From positions 186,001 to 250,000 of the forward strand of contig NZ_CP007141.1 of assembly GCF_000816145.1 (NCBI RefSeq): DNA of 64,000 nt, in the 5' to 3' direction. This document shows positions 1-9,162 of the stretch, piece after piece (the first letter of the stretch is position 1; every line of letters begins with the position of its first letter). A program made the position numbers and the translations under genes. Below the pieces are notes generated by a model that worked only from the letters and a program-made list of their open reading frames with translations, did no database searches and was not told where the DNA came from. This DNA comes from Pseudothermotoga hypogea DSM 11164 = NBRC 106472 (lineage in GTDB: Bacteria > Thermotogota > Thermotogae > Thermotogales > DSM-5069).

Positions 1-1
1 G

Positions 2-1612
2 GCCAGAGCCATTTTGGTTGTGAATGCAATAGACGAGGCCAAAAAGAAAGGATTGATCATAGATAAGCAAGAACTTTCGAAACATCTGAAGGTGCCCGTC
101 GTGCTCACGAGCGCGCTGACCGGCGAGGGCATACATGAGCTGCTGGATTGCATAGTCTCAACGGCCTCCACGGAACAGAAGAAGGTGCTCTTCAACTTCA
201 GCGACGAAACCGAGAAAATGATCCAACAACTGGCCACGTTGATAAAAACCCAGGTTGGTGAATCGGCTTCACGTTGGTTCGCTATAAAGTACCTCGAGGG
301 AGATCCGCACACGGTGGAACAACTCTCGCGTTTCGATCTTCAATCAAGCGTCAAGCCAGGGAGTTTGAAGAGCCAAATCGCTCGAGAACGTTACGATCAC
401 ATCCAGCTCATCGTCAAGGAATCGGTCGCGGCAATTTCCAAGGAACTTTCCATGAGCGAAGCCATCGATCACGTTCTGACCCACAAATTCATTGGCATAC
501 CAGTGTTCCTCGCACTGATGTATCTGGCGTTCAAGTTTGCTTTTGAAACGGTCCAACCGCTGAGCGATCTACTCGAGAACACGTTCAGTCGTTTGGCAGA
601 CCTCGTGACGGCTCACTTGGGTGATGGAATGATCGCCTCGATGCTCGCCGATGGAGTCTTAGGTGGCGTGGGTGCCGTACTCGTTTTCGTTCCGAACATT
701 TTCGCGCTCTTTTTCTTGCTTGGAATAATGGAAGATTCAGGCTATCTACCACGAGCCGCTTTCGTCATGGATAGAGTCATGTACAGTCTGAAACTGTCAG
801 GCAGGTCTTTCATGTCCTTCCTCCTCGGTTTCGGATGCTCTGTACCCGCGGTGCTTTCAACCAGGGGCATGCCGGACACACGGGAGAGGATTGTGTCCGT
901 GCTGTCTGTTCCCTTCATCTCCTGCAGTGCTCGATTGCCGGTTTATCTTCTGATCGCATCGATCTTCTTCAGCCGAAACCAAGGTATGGTGGTTTTCTCA
1001 ATCTATCTGCTGAGCATGTTCGCCGCCATGATCAGCTCACTCGTCTTGAACAAGGTCATTTTCAAAGGTCAACGCAGCGTTTTCATTCTCGAACTTCCAA
1101 GGTACAGACTGCCGTCTTTCAAGAATCTTACGCTGTACACGTGGCTGAGGGGTAAACATTTCCTTGTCAAGGCAGGCACGATCATCTTCGTATCCTCGCT
1201 CGTCCTCTGGGCGCTGATGTACTTTCCAAATCCAAACGATGTGACACAGTCGTTCGCTGCACAGATTGGTAGAGCGGTCTCGTTCGTTCTCAAGCCTTTG
1301 AAGTTCGACTGGCGTGCTTCTACGGCCCTGTTCTTCGGTGTCGCGGCGAAGGAGATCATAGTTTCGACGTTCGGCATGCTGTTCAACACGACGGACGAAG
1401 GCCTGGCGGCACAACTTTCACAGTTGTTTGACCCCGTGACGGCGTTCAGTTTCATCGTCTTCGTCATGGCGTACATTCCGTGCTTCGCAACGCTCGCGAC
1501 CATCAAGTCGGAGATCGGTACCAAGTACGTAGTCATCACAATCTTCTACAGTCTCTTCATCGCTTACGTGTTGGCACTCGCTGTGAGAATGATGGGAGGT
1601 ATCTTCGTATGA
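2..1612 (+). CDS. feoB: Ferrous iron transport protein B, C-terminal part (5' end outside window)
   Basis: FeoB is the GTP-gated inner-membrane Fe(II) importer. The reading frame is open from base 2, so the N-terminal part of the G domain lies off the left edge. The fragment has 536 residues. It starts just before the G4 motif (NAID, about residue 8), and the G5-type SAL lies near residue 36. The membrane part carries the Gate signatures: FGCSVPA, SCSARLP and, near the C-terminus, IPCFATL, each with the conserved Cys. A complete FeoB has roughly 650-700 residues, so about a fifth is missing. The stop overlaps the next start by 4 nt. The family call is firm; the missing start cannot be judged. 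Confidence 0.93.
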   Translation, partial: ARAILVVNAIDEAKKKGLIIDKQELSKHLKVPVVLTSALTGEGIHELLDCIVSTASTEQKKVLFNFSDETEKMIQQLATLIKTQVGESASRWFAIKYLEGDPHTVEQLSRFDLQSSVKPGSLKSQIARERYDHIQLIVKESVAAISKELSMSEAIDHVLTHKFIGIPVFLALMYLAFKFAFETVQPLSDLLENTFSRLADLVTAHLGDGMIASMLADGVLGGVGAVLVFVPNIFALFFLLGIMEDSGYLPRAAFVMDRVMYSLKLSGRSFMSFLLGFGCSVPAVLSTRGMPDTRERIVSVLSVPFISCSARLPVYLLIASIFFSRNQGMVVFSIYLLSMFAAMISSLVLNKVIFKGQRSVFILELPRYRLPSFKNLTLYTWLRGKHFLVKAGTIIFVSSLVLWALMYFPNPNDVTQSFAAQIGRAVSFVLKPLKFDWRASTALFFGVAAKEIIVSTFGMLFNTTDEGLAAQLSQLFDPVTAFSFIVFVMAYIPCFATLATIKSEIGTKYVVITIFYSLFIAYVLALAVRMMGGIFV

Positions 1613-1932
1613 AGTTCCTTCTCTTGATTGAATGGCTGGCAGCGTTCTTGCTGTTTTTCTTGATGCTGAAAGACGACGCCATGCTTGCCTTTTGTGTGCT
1701 CATCTTTTCGCTCATCTATTTGTTCGGTCTCTTGGAATCAAGGAAAGATCCTCAGAGGATACACGCACACGGCATGGTTGGGGGCATCATGTTCTTCGTT
1801 GCCGCAGTTTTGACCTTTCTGAACGATCTGGCGAGGTTTGAGTTGAAGTTCAACCTGTCCAGGACTCTTTTGATTCTACTTGGTCTGGTGGGCCTGATCC
1901 AGGCACGTGCGGTGAGAAAGCAGTTCAAATGA
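1609..1932 (+). CDS. Small membrane protein in the feoB operon
   Basis: The product has 107 residues. I do not recognise the family. The ATG overlaps the feoB stop codon (ATGA), so the gene is translationally coupled to feoB. Hydrophobic stretches at about residues 3-22, 26-43 and 59-76, and a fourth near 85-98, suggest three or four membrane segments; the C-terminus is basic. The 3' end overlaps the convergent phosphate permease gene by 8 nt. A role beside Fe(II) uptake is suggested only by position. Confidence 0.72.
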   Translation: MKFLLLIEWLAAFLLFFLMLKDDAMLAFCVLIFSLIYLFGLLESRKDPQRIHAHGMVGGIMFFVAAVLTFLNDLARFELKFNLSRTLLILLGLVGLIQARAVRKQFK

Positions 1933-3136
1933 ATCGAAGGATGAGCAGGTAGAATCCGGCCGAGACAAGTGCACTCACAGGAACAGTCGCGAACCATGAG
2001 ATCAGGATGTTCTTCAGGACCCCAACGTTGACGAGCTCTACTCCGCGTGCGGTCCCGACACCAACGACTGATCCAACCACCACGTGCGTGGTCGAGATGG
2101 GCAGGCCGAGTACCGAAGCGAAGAGCACCGTTGAGGCAGTGCTGAAATCGATACAGAAACCTCGAGAGTTGTTCAGCTGCGTGATTTCTTCTCCTACCGT
2201 TTTCATCACGCGTGCCCCAAGAAGAAGTGCTCCCGCAGAAATACCGAGTCCACCGAGCGCCAGCAACCACATCGGCACTCCTACTTTCTGGGCAACGTTT
2301 CCATGCGAGACGATCCAGTAAACGAGAGCCACCGGACCAATGGCGTTCGCAACATCGTTGGCTCCGTGTGAAAAGCTCACATAACAGCTCGTCATGATCT
2401 GCAGACGTTTGAAAATCGATTCCACATATTCATATTCGTCCGAACCAGCCGGCTGTATTTTTCTGAAAAACGTTGTCCCCAGAACACCGATCACAGCTGC
2501 TATGATCAAAGACCATCCTAAGGCCCTGTCAAACTGCATCTTCAAGGTTTTCAGTGCGAACAACAGACAGACGATGAAAAACGTCGTAAAGATGATCAAC
2601 GGTATCGATCTCTTCATCGCCATTGCCGGATGGGACTTTCTCAAGATCACATAGGAAATGATCTTGAACACTGTGTACGCCAACAACCACCCAACGATTG
2701 GTGACAGAACCCAGCTGATGACTATACTGGCCATCTTGTTCCAGTTGATCGCATGCAGACCTGCGTTTGCTATACCAAAACCCGCCATACCACCGACGAT
2801 CGAATGTGTCGTCGATACGGGCATTCCCCAAACCGTCGCGAGCAAGATCCAGACCGATGAACCCAGCAGTGCTGCAAGCGCTCCGGCGAGGACCTGTCTT
2901 GGATCGTTCATGAATTCCACCTTGATGATCCCTTTGGTTATCGTTGTGACCACGTGTGAACCGAACATCACCGCGCCGAGAAATTCCAAAACTGCCGCGA
3001 TCATGACTGCCTGTCTGGGAGTTATCGCGCGAGAACCAACAGCCGTCGACATGGAGTTTGCCACGTCGTTTGCCCCTATGGAGAAGGCCATCAAGAAACC
3101 TACGATGAACGCTACCAGCAGTATCACTCGGATCAC
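1925..3136 (-). CDS. pit: PiT-family inorganic phosphate transporter
   Basis: This is a 403-residue membrane protein of the PiT family, secondary transporters that couple phosphate uptake to a cation. Both family signatures are present: GANDVANSMSTAVGSR near residue 22 and SHGANDVANAIGPVA in the second half, giving the inverted-repeat layout of PiT proteins. The length is normal. A GTG start lies 4 nt after the stop of the PhoU-like gene, so the two are co-transcribed. DUF47 proteins beside PiT are usually taken to be its regulators. The exact cation, and phosphate over another oxyanion, are inferred from the family. Confidence 0.92.
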   Translation of the reverse strand: MIRVILLVAFIVGFLMAFSIGANDVANSMSTAVGSRAITPRQAVMIAAVLEFLGAVMFGSHVVTTITKGIIKVEFMNDPRQVLAGALAALLGSSVWILLATVWGMPVSTTHSIVGGMAGFGIANAGLHAINWNKMASIVISWVLSPIVGWLLAYTVFKIISYVILRKSHPAMAMKRSIPLIIFTTFFIVCLLFALKTLKMQFDRALGWSLIIAAVIGVLGTTFFRKIQPAGSDEYEYVESIFKRLQIMTSCYVSFSHGANDVANAIGPVALVYWIVSHGNVAQKVGVPMWLLALGGLGISAGALLLGARVMKTVGEEITQLNNSRGFCIDFSTASTVLFASVLGLPISTTHVVVGSVVGVGTARGVELVNVGVLKNILISWFATVPVSALVSAGFYLLILRFI

Positions 3137-3140
3137 TCCT

Positions 3141-3827
3141 TCAACTTTTTGCGATCATTCGCACTTTTTCAGCGACGTTCTCAGCGTGGTCCGCCGCTCG
3201 CGTCAAGAGTCGCGTCAGCTTTTCGAGGTACATGATGTCCACAGGATGCAACACGTTCTTCAGCGAGAAGACCTTCTTTGCCAAAGCGAGGGACAGTCTG
3301 TCTGTTCCGCTTTCGTCGGATTCAACCTTTTGCGTCAGCGCGTTTTCCTCGCCGGCAATAACAGGAGAGAAGGAAGATTCAACGAGCTTCAGAAGTTCGT
3401 GTACCGACTCGACCATGAATTTGATGGCGTCCTGAACTCTTTCTGCGAGTTCAAACAACATGTCCGTCAGTTCCTTCGGCAAAGGTTTGTCGAATCTGTA
3501 GATGCAGAGCATTTTCAAAAAATCGTCCACCGCATCGATCACAGCATCCTGATCGTGGAGTATCAGTAGAAGATCCACTCTGTCGAAATAAACGAACTTG
3601 AGCTTTGAGTAAACTTCCCTGATGCGAACCTTTATTTCGTCAGCTTCGTCCTCCAGTTTGTCCACCAGCTGCGCCAGATCTTCAACCGGCTCGTGTCGTA
3701 AGAACTTTCCCAGCGCCACTGGAATCTGTTCTGCGGACTTTTCAACGAGTCGCGCGTGTTCATACAACAGTTTCAAGGGTGATTCTTGCGGAAAGAGTTT
3801 TCCGAGGAACCTCGTCATGGTTTGCAC
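3141..3827 (-). CDS. PhoU-like DUF47 protein, putative regulator of PiT
   Basis: The protein is all-helical with about 228 residues and has the heptad-rich, charged pattern of the DUF47/PhoU-like family (TIGR00153). The N-terminal KLFPQESPLKLL and the internal repeats of VEDLAQLVDKLEDEAD type are characteristic. It lies directly upstream of pit, the usual pairing, and probably modulates phosphate uptake. Two starts are possible: the GTG at 3827, or an ATG three codons later at 3818 that has a better-placed GGGGTG. The downstream start may be the real one; the difference is three residues. Confidence 0.87.
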   Translation of the reverse strand: MQTMTRFLGKLFPQESPLKLLYEHARLVEKSAEQIPVALGKFLRHEPVEDLAQLVDKLEDEADEIKVRIREVYSKLKFVYFDRVDLLLILHDQDAVIDAVDDFLKMLCIYRFDKPLPKELTDMLFELAERVQDAIKFMVESVHELLKLVESSFSPVIAGEENALTQKVESDESGTDRLSLALAKKVFSLKNVLHPVDIMYLEKLTRLLTRAADHAENVAEKVRMIAKS

Positions 3828-3833
3828 CCCACT

Positions 3834-4991
3834 TCACGCATAGAATAGGTACGCTACGAAGGCAGTCACGCCGATCAGCGGTAGCATTTTCAAAACGGCT
3901 TTCGAAAGGTCCACCTTGAAGTAGTTCAGTGTCAGGATCAGGCACAAATGGACAGGCGACAGAAGAACCCCAAGCACAGAGAAGACGTAGACAAGAAGGC
4001 CGAGTCGTTCACCACCCATGCCAACGACAACTGGGTAGGATATGCCCAGACTCGCGTGAGTTATACCCGTGGACATGCCAGAAAGAAGTGGCAGAAGTAT
4101 TGCGACGAATTTCGTGCTCAAACCGAGGCTCGTCAATTCAAGACTGACACGTTCACCCAAACCAAAATCCATCATCGCATGCTTGAACATGAAAACGAGC
4201 AGAATGATCGGAACAACATCGAGCCTTCTCAAAGTCCGTTTCACTGCCTCAGACACGTGGTTTGTCCTCAGAAACGCATACGAAAGGCTCACCAAGAGGA
4301 GAGCGAGCCATCCTTCCATTTTGAACAGGAGTATCATGAATCCAACAGAGAGAACCAAAATCAACGGCCACAGCTGTTTCCACTCTGAACGACTCAATTT
4401 GTTGAATTTCGGTAACTTCAAGCCATTCAGATATACCCAGCCTGCCAAGAAGGACACGAAGAACAGCGGGGAGAGCTTCAAAGATACGGAACCTATCTTC
4501 GTTGAAGTGAGACCCGCGAGCAGGTACATCGCTGGATAAACTGGCCAGAAGAATTCCAAGCAGTGTCTGAACCAGTAATTGGTCAACAGCTTGTCGAGGT
4601 TGGACATGCCTTCGCCCATTCGGTCCACCATGGGTGCAGTGAACATCGCACCTGCGGGCATGGGCATAAGGCCGATCGCCGACGGTATGAACACCACCGC
4701 TCCCATTGATCCTTGAAAGAGTTTTTGAAAAGACTCCGTCATTCTTCGAGCATCCTTTGATACATCCATGATCTCGCCGAGGAAGTATATGAAGAAGATC
4801 GTCGGAATCAGTGTCAAGAAGGATCTGTCACGAACGGTAGCGAGGAAAAGTTCCACGAGCGCACCTCTCAAGACGCTGTTCATGGCTACAAACAGGCCAA
4901 AACCTGATATCATAGATAGGAGCAAAGTTTTCGTGAGTCTCTGCACCGTTACGATTAAGACCAGCGAAAGGACAACGGAGACAGTGACCAC
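3834..4991 (-). CDS. DUF401 (TIGR00529) family integral membrane protein
   Basis: The protein has 385 residues with about ten hydrophobic segments and resembles the DUF401 family, membrane proteins related to secondary transporters with no assigned substrate. Motifs include a PMPAGAMFTAPM loop and a C-terminal LLSPVHLCLILTLNYF. The frame stays open to 5351, but that extension runs antisense through alaX and has no membrane character. I place the start at the GTG at 4991, preceded by GGGAGGA with a 5-nt gap. The gene sits 7-16 nt upstream of the PhoU-like gene, so it probably belongs to the phosphate operon. A transport function is inferred. Confidence 0.8.
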   Translation of the reverse strand: MVTVSVVLSLVLIVTVQRLTKTLLLSMISGFGLFVAMNSVLRGALVELFLATVRDRSFLTLIPTIFFIYFLGEIMDVSKDARRMTESFQKLFQGSMGAVVFIPSAIGLMPMPAGAMFTAPMVDRMGEGMSNLDKLLTNYWFRHCLEFFWPVYPAMYLLAGLTSTKIGSVSLKLSPLFFVSFLAGWVYLNGLKLPKFNKLSRSEWKQLWPLILVLSVGFMILLFKMEGWLALLLVSLSYAFLRTNHVSEAVKRTLRRLDVVPIILLVFMFKHAMMDFGLGERVSLELTSLGLSTKFVAILLPLLSGMSTGITHASLGISYPVVVGMGGERLGLLVYVFSVLGVLLSPVHLCLILTLNYFKVDLSKAVLKMLPLIGVTAFVAYLFYA

Positions 4992-5039
4992 AAGATTCCT
5001 CCCACAGAAGATTCTAATATTCACACGGGGTGAGCGCAT

Positions 5040-6152
5040 GTGATCAAAATTAAGAGATTGTATGAGGAAGGCAAAGACTTGTTTGCCGTGAGCGATGAAA
5101 GCCCGTTCTATCCGGACGGCAAAGGCGGTCAGCTGGGAGATAGAGGCACCATTGGACCGGCCAAGGTACTCTATGTGAAAGAAGTGAACGGCGAAGTCCA
5201 TCACAAAATCGATGAGCCCATTGAGCCGGGAGAGTACGACTTCGAGATCGATCAAGCCAGGCGAAAAGACATCGCCACGCAGCACACAGCACAGCACATC
5301 CTTTCTGCAGCCTTTTTGAAAGTCGTTCAGGCGCAAACTGTGAGTTTTCACATGGGAGAGAAGACGTCCACGATCGACATTGATTTACCCGTCCTCACAG
5401 AAAGAACTATCGAAGATGTGGAAAGACTTGCGAACGAGATCGTTAAGAGCTGTGTGAATGTAGAGATTCTTTTCGTCGAGAGAGAAGAAGCTGAGAAGAT
5501 GAATTTAAGAAAATCCCTCAGCGAGAAGGTTGGACAAACAGTCAGAGTTGTGAAGGTTCAGGATTTCGATCTGTCGGCGTGTGGCGGTTTCCACGTGGCA
5601 AACACCGGAGAGATTGGGATCATCAAGATCGTTGATTGGGAAAAAGTCAAGCAGAATCTGACGCGAGTTCATTTCGTTGCCGGCGAGAGGGCCCTCAAGC
5701 ATTTTCAACAGTGCGTTTTTGTGACAAAAAACCTTCAAAAAACACTCACCTGTTCTCTTAGCGATCTTGCGATCAGGATCGAGGCCCTCATCGAAAAGAT
5801 TAGATCTCTTTCGTCTACACTGGATCGACTCTCAGAGGAACATGCACGCTTCATCAGCACGAATCTACCAAAAAGGAAGATCTTCGAATACGAAGTCGCA
5901 TTTTATGAAGGTTTCCCGAGCGTGGCGAGGGCTTTGTTGAAACAACCTCTTGCCGATCTTTTGGTCTGCAAACTCGAAGACGAGTTCGCCATCAGTTCCG
6001 ACAGGATCGATTGTGGCCAGATCGTTTCAAAGCTGAGATCCGTCCTGAACGTCCCGGGTGGTGGTGGGAAGAAACGAGGCTCGATCAAGATCAGCATGGA
6101 CATGGAAGAGTTTTTGAATCTTCTCGAAAAAGCCTTGGAGGTGGAAAAATGA
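5040..6152 (+). CDS. alaX: AlaX-type alanyl-tRNA editing protein
   Basis: This is a free-standing relative of the alanyl-tRNA synthetase editing domain, expected to hydrolyse mischarged tRNA(Ala), classically Ser-tRNA(Ala). The zinc and catalytic residues of the second-additional domain are all present: HTAQH (H82, H86) and CGGFH (C181, H185). A central helical region follows, and the C-terminus ends in a glycine-rich VPGGGGKKRG resembling DHHA1. The length of 370 residues fits the longer AlaX class. The GTG start follows GGGGTGAG at proper spacing. The next gene overlaps by 4 nt. The gene is divergent from the DUF401 gene. Confidence 0.86.
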   Translation: MIKIKRLYEEGKDLFAVSDESPFYPDGKGGQLGDRGTIGPAKVLYVKEVNGEVHHKIDEPIEPGEYDFEIDQARRKDIATQHTAQHILSAAFLKVVQAQTVSFHMGEKTSTIDIDLPVLTERTIEDVERLANEIVKSCVNVEILFVEREEAEKMNLRKSLSEKVGQTVRVVKVQDFDLSACGGFHVANTGEIGIIKIVDWEKVKQNLTRVHFVAGERALKHFQQCVFVTKNLQKTLTCSLSDLAIRIEALIEKIRSLSSTLDRLSEEHARFISTNLPKRKIFEYEVAFYEGFPSVARALLKQPLADLLVCKLEDEFAISSDRIDCGQIVSKLRSVLNVPGGGGKKRGSIKISMDMEEFLNLLEKALEVEK

Positions 6153-7174
6153 AGATCTCGCTTGCGAAACTTCCAACACCGATTGAGATGCTCACGCGAC
6201 TTGGAAAACGTTATGAGCGTGAAATACTCGTCAAGAGGGACGACATGACCGAGTTCATCTCGTCCGGCAACAAGATTCGAAAACTCGAATTTCTTCTGGC
6301 GGATGCGCTTCGCCAGGGTTGTGACACGGTCTTCACCTGTGGAGGAGAACAGTCGAACCACGCACGCGCAACCGCCCATCTGTGCGTCAAGTTGGGTTTG
6401 AAACCGGTTTTGTTTCTGAGGGAGAGTCAGCCCGAACAGGGCAACAACTCAATGAGAAAAATCAGGAACTTCTTCGCGAGCGATGAGGCGGAACGAAGTT
6501 ACTTCAAAGAAGTGGTCAACGGGAACCTCTTGATCGACAAACTGCTCGGTGCACAGATCGTTTTTGTGACACAGCAACAGTACTCGAGAATAGATGAAGT
6601 GTTCGAAGAGTACAGGCAGAAATACGAATCTCAGGGGCGCAGAGTCTACGTGATACCGGAAGGTGGCTCGAATGCGCTCGGTGCACTTGGTTACGTGTGG
6701 GCCGTAGCTGAGATGACGGGTCAGATCGATCTGTCGCAGTTTGACGCGATCTATTGTGCCGTTGGCAGTGGTGGTACTTATGCGGGCTTGCTCGCGGGTT
6801 TGAGGTTCCTCGGTTACGATACGCCCGTCGTGGGCATCAACGTCACCAAGAGAGAGGCAAGTCACTTCGCTGAGAAAGTGCTGAAGATCATCGACGATCT
6901 TTCCAAATACGGAATAAGAGTGAAAGTACAACCCGACGAAGTGAAGATCCTGGACGACTTCAGTGGGCCAGCGTACGCGGTACCGACCGAGGCAGATATT
7001 GAGTGTATAAAGATGGTCGCGTCCATGGAGGGACTCGTGCTCGATCCGGTCTACACCGCAAAGACGTTCAGAGGCATGTTGCAGACGAGCAAGAGGGGTC
7101 AGAGGATCCTGTTCATCCACACCGGTGGGACCTTCGGTTTGTTCGCGCAGGCGTACAGGTTCATAGAGCCGTGA
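6149..7174 (+). CDS. PLP-dependent D-cysteine desulfhydrase / ACC deaminase-like enzyme
   Basis: The protein has 341 residues and belongs to the fold-type II PLP enzymes that include D-cysteine desulfhydrase and 1-aminocyclopropane-1-carboxylate deaminase. The PLP lysine is K42 in SSGNKIRKLE. CGGEQSNHARAT follows, and a phosphate-binding glycine loop GSGGTYAGLLAG lies near residue 210. Members in bacteria without ethylene metabolism are mostly D-cysteine desulfhydrases, which yield pyruvate, sulfide and ammonia; that choice is inference. The ATG overlaps the alaX stop by 4 nt and has GGAGGTGG upstream, so the frame's longer extension was rejected. Confidence 0.82.
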   Translation: MKISLAKLPTPIEMLTRLGKRYEREILVKRDDMTEFISSGNKIRKLEFLLADALRQGCDTVFTCGGEQSNHARATAHLCVKLGLKPVLFLRESQPEQGNNSMRKIRNFFASDEAERSYFKEVVNGNLLIDKLLGAQIVFVTQQQYSRIDEVFEEYRQKYESQGRRVYVIPEGGSNALGALGYVWAVAEMTGQIDLSQFDAIYCAVGSGGTYAGLLAGLRFLGYDTPVVGINVTKREASHFAEKVLKIIDDLSKYGIRVKVQPDEVKILDDFSGPAYAVPTEADIECIKMVASMEGLVLDPVYTAKTFRGMLQTSKRGQRILFIHTGGTFGLFAQAYRFIEP

Positions 7175-8454
7175 GAAGGATCGCTTTTTTGGCCGTCATC
7201 CCATTGACGCTCTTGCTTGCGTCTTGCATGAGCTTGAACAGCTCGACGATCAGAGTCGTCCTGCCGAGTGAGCTTTACGCCGGAAAACCTTTCGAGATGA
7301 AAGTCGGCGTGGTTGGACCACTTGGTTTCTTACTGAGGAATGTTGAAGTAAAGATCGATGGACAAACCTACACAACGGACGAATCCGGTTATGCCCGCGT
7401 CCCATTTTTCTTTCTCGACGCAGGTTCTTACGCTGTGATTTTGAGCTATGGAGATGTGAGCACGAAAATCGTTCTGAACGTCAAACCAGCTTCTTGGTTG
7501 GTCCTTTGTTGGTTTGGGGCGGACAACAACCTCTGGGAGTACGTGAACAGCGATCTCGAAGAGATGAAGAGCGCGGCGAAGGACGTTGCAGTCATCGCCT
7601 TCGTGGATCGAGACGGCACGATGAGCGATGGTATTTACGCACTCTCGATGGACTCGGTCTTCGTCAGAATAGAATTTTTCAATGAGACCAACAGTGGTTC
7701 TGGAACGAACCTCTCGTGGTTCGTTAACAAGTACGGAACTTGCGACGCGAACAAAAAGTCGTTGATACTCTGGAACCATGGAAGCGCGTGGGACGACACA
7801 GATCCGTACAGAGCAAAAGGCATCTCTTACGATGATCAGAGCAAAGACTTTCTCACGACCTTGGAACTGAAGAACGCCCTTCAAGGCACTCGTTGGGACG
7901 TACTCGGCTTCGATGCGTGTCTGATGGGTTCGGTGGAGGTCCTTTACGAACTGAAGGATTTGGCCGACTACTTTCTCGCATCTCCGGGTGAGATACCCTC
8001 CTCAGGGTGGGACTACAGGTTTCTTGCGTCCATTTCAGATTTGGACTCGAAAGGCTTCTGTGAGAAAGCCATCGATCGATGGAGGAGTTTTTACACCAAC
8101 AGATCTTACAAACCACTCTTGAACGCGTGGGACTCTGAGAAACTGAGCAAAGCTGTCAGCAGCTTGGTTGAGAAGATGAATCCTGCCAACGGCCTACCAG
8201 AAGTGAACACGGTGTATTCAACTTCCCCAAGATTGTGCGATCTCGGTGAAGTTCTGTACAGTTTTGGCTGGTCCGATGTTTTGAGCCAGTTTCAGTCAGC
8301 ACGCATCCCCCAGACAACAAACGCTTTGCTCTATTTGAGTGTGTTTCTACCGCAGAACAGTAACCAACTTGATCAATACCGCGAGATGTACTCTCAACTC
8401 TCGTTTTCGGAACACACAGGTTGGCTCGACTGGCTGGATTCGCTGTTTCATTGA
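7171..8454 (+). CDS. Clostripain-like (family C11) cysteine peptidase lipoprotein
   Basis: The protein has 427 residues. The N-terminus is a lipoprotein signal: two Arg, a hydrophobic stretch, and the lipobox LLAS-C with the lipidated Cys at residue 19. A beta-rich domain follows (about 25-115). The peptidase core then shows the C11 dyad: H203 in LWNHGSAW and C250 in FDACLMGS. C11 enzymes cut after basic residues; the substrate here is unknown. The GTG start overlaps the previous stop by 4 nt, making this the last gene of the alaX operon. No terminator is obvious, and the sequence after the stop is non-coding. Confidence 0.82.
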   Translation: MRRIAFLAVIPLTLLLASCMSLNSSTIRVVLPSELYAGKPFEMKVGVVGPLGFLLRNVEVKIDGQTYTTDESGYARVPFFFLDAGSYAVILSYGDVSTKIVLNVKPASWLVLCWFGADNNLWEYVNSDLEEMKSAAKDVAVIAFVDRDGTMSDGIYALSMDSVFVRIEFFNETNSGSGTNLSWFVNKYGTCDANKKSLILWNHGSAWDDTDPYRAKGISYDDQSKDFLTTLELKNALQGTRWDVLGFDACLMGSVEVLYELKDLADYFLASPGEIPSSGWDYRFLASISDLDSKGFCEKAIDRWRSFYTNRSYKPLLNAWDSEKLSKAVSSLVEKMNPANGLPEVNTVYSTSPRLCDLGEVLYSFGWSDVLSQFQSARIPQTTNALLYLSVFLPQNSNQLDQYREMYSQLSFSEHTGWLDWLDSLFH

Positions 8455-8690
8455 GGGTTAACCTTCGTGGACCGATATCGTTACACGAGCTTAACACGCT
8501 CGTCCGTACACATATTAATGGAGAGCGCTCTTCGGAGAAAAAATCTGCCCGGGAAAAGTCGAATCTTACATTGGCCTTGGTCTACCTTTTCGAGACATTT
8601 CAATCTCGCGCTCTCCAAAATGTTTGATTGGAAGTTTTCGCTGAACAAGCTTCCGTGTCGAAACCACGTTCGAATGACAGAAAATAGTGT
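8455..8690. other. Non-coding gap before the IS element
   Basis: About 235 bases lie between the peptidase stop and the left end of the IS element. I see no convincing gene on either strand. In particular, none of the three plus-strand frames resembles the N-terminal half of a TAXI receptor, whose 3' half survives beyond the element. A short inverted repeat around GAGCTTAACACGCTC (about 8487-8501) is the only structure. The stretch may be left over from the rearrangement that placed the IS here. Confidence 0.5.
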
Positions 8691-8698
8691 TCCACAAG

Positions 8699-8727
8699 CC
8701 CTTCTCCTTCAGGGGATGGGTAAGGAG
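8699..8727. repeat. Left-end subterminal hairpin of the IS element
   Basis: CCC-TTCTCC and GGGGA-TGGG form an imperfect hairpin with a TTCA loop at 8699-8720. An alternative stem pairs CTCCTT (8704-8709) with AAGGAG (8722-8727). TnpA of this family binds such subterminal hairpins. The precise cleavage tetranucleotide cannot be fixed from one copy. Confidence 0.6.
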
Positions 8728-8728
8728 C

Positions 8729-8755
8729 TTGTTCGTTATTAGCATGTGTTATAAT
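8729..8755 (+). promoter_or_regulatory. Possible tnpA promoter
   Basis: TTGTTC (8729-8734) and a consensus TATAAT (8750-8755) are separated by 15 bases, which is short. GGGTGAAAG then precedes the tnpA ATG. The -10 box is good and the -35 weak, so this is tentative. Confidence 0.35.
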
Positions 8756-8772
8756 TGTATAGGGTGAAAGCT

Positions 8773-9162
8773 ATGCAATTAAGAAAAACAAGATGGAGTC
8801 TTTATAATTTGAACTATCATTTTGTGTGGATACCTAAATACCGCAAAAAGATTCTGGTAGATAGCGTTAGGCAAGAGCTCGAGAAACTTATTTTTGAAAT
8901 CGCCAAAAAACATGGCATTGAAGTCCTATCTCTATCAGTTCAGCCAGACCATGTCCATCTTTTTGTTTCAGCACCACCGCGCTTATCCCCAGCTCAAATA
9001 GCCAATTTGTTTAAAGGAGTGTCTTCTAAAAAACTTCTTGAGAAGTTTCCACATCTAAGAACAAAGGAAGGATTATGGAGCAGAACATATTATGTTGGCT
9101 CAGCAGGAACGGTTTCAGAAGAGACTATCAGCAGGTACATCGAAGAATGTCAAGATATATAG
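8773..9162 (+). CDS. tnpA: IS200/IS605 Y1 transposase TnpA
   Basis: This HUH single-strand transposase has 129 residues and full length. The metal-binding HUH motif is HVH (H60, H62) in QPDHVHLF. The catalytic tyrosine is Y122 in the C-terminal helix SEETISRYIEEC, and the N-terminal YNLNYHFVWIPKYR block is typical. I chose the ATG at 8773, which has GGGTGAAAG upstream, over the in-frame TTG at 8755 and GTG at 8764. The tnpB frame begins inside the tnpA 3' end. No disabling change is visible, so the enzyme could be active. Confidence 0.92.
   Translation: MQLRKTRWSLYNLNYHFVWIPKYRKKILVDSVRQELEKLIFEIAKKHGIEVLSLSVQPDHVHLFVSAPPRLSPAQIANLFKGVSSKKLLEKFPHLRTKEGLWSRTYYVGSAGTVSEETISRYIEECQDI

Noticed and set aside
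3834-5351. 505-residue version of the DUF401 protein
   Set aside because: The first 120 codons are antisense to alaX, contain no membrane character and no family match; a GTG with a strong SD lies at 4991.
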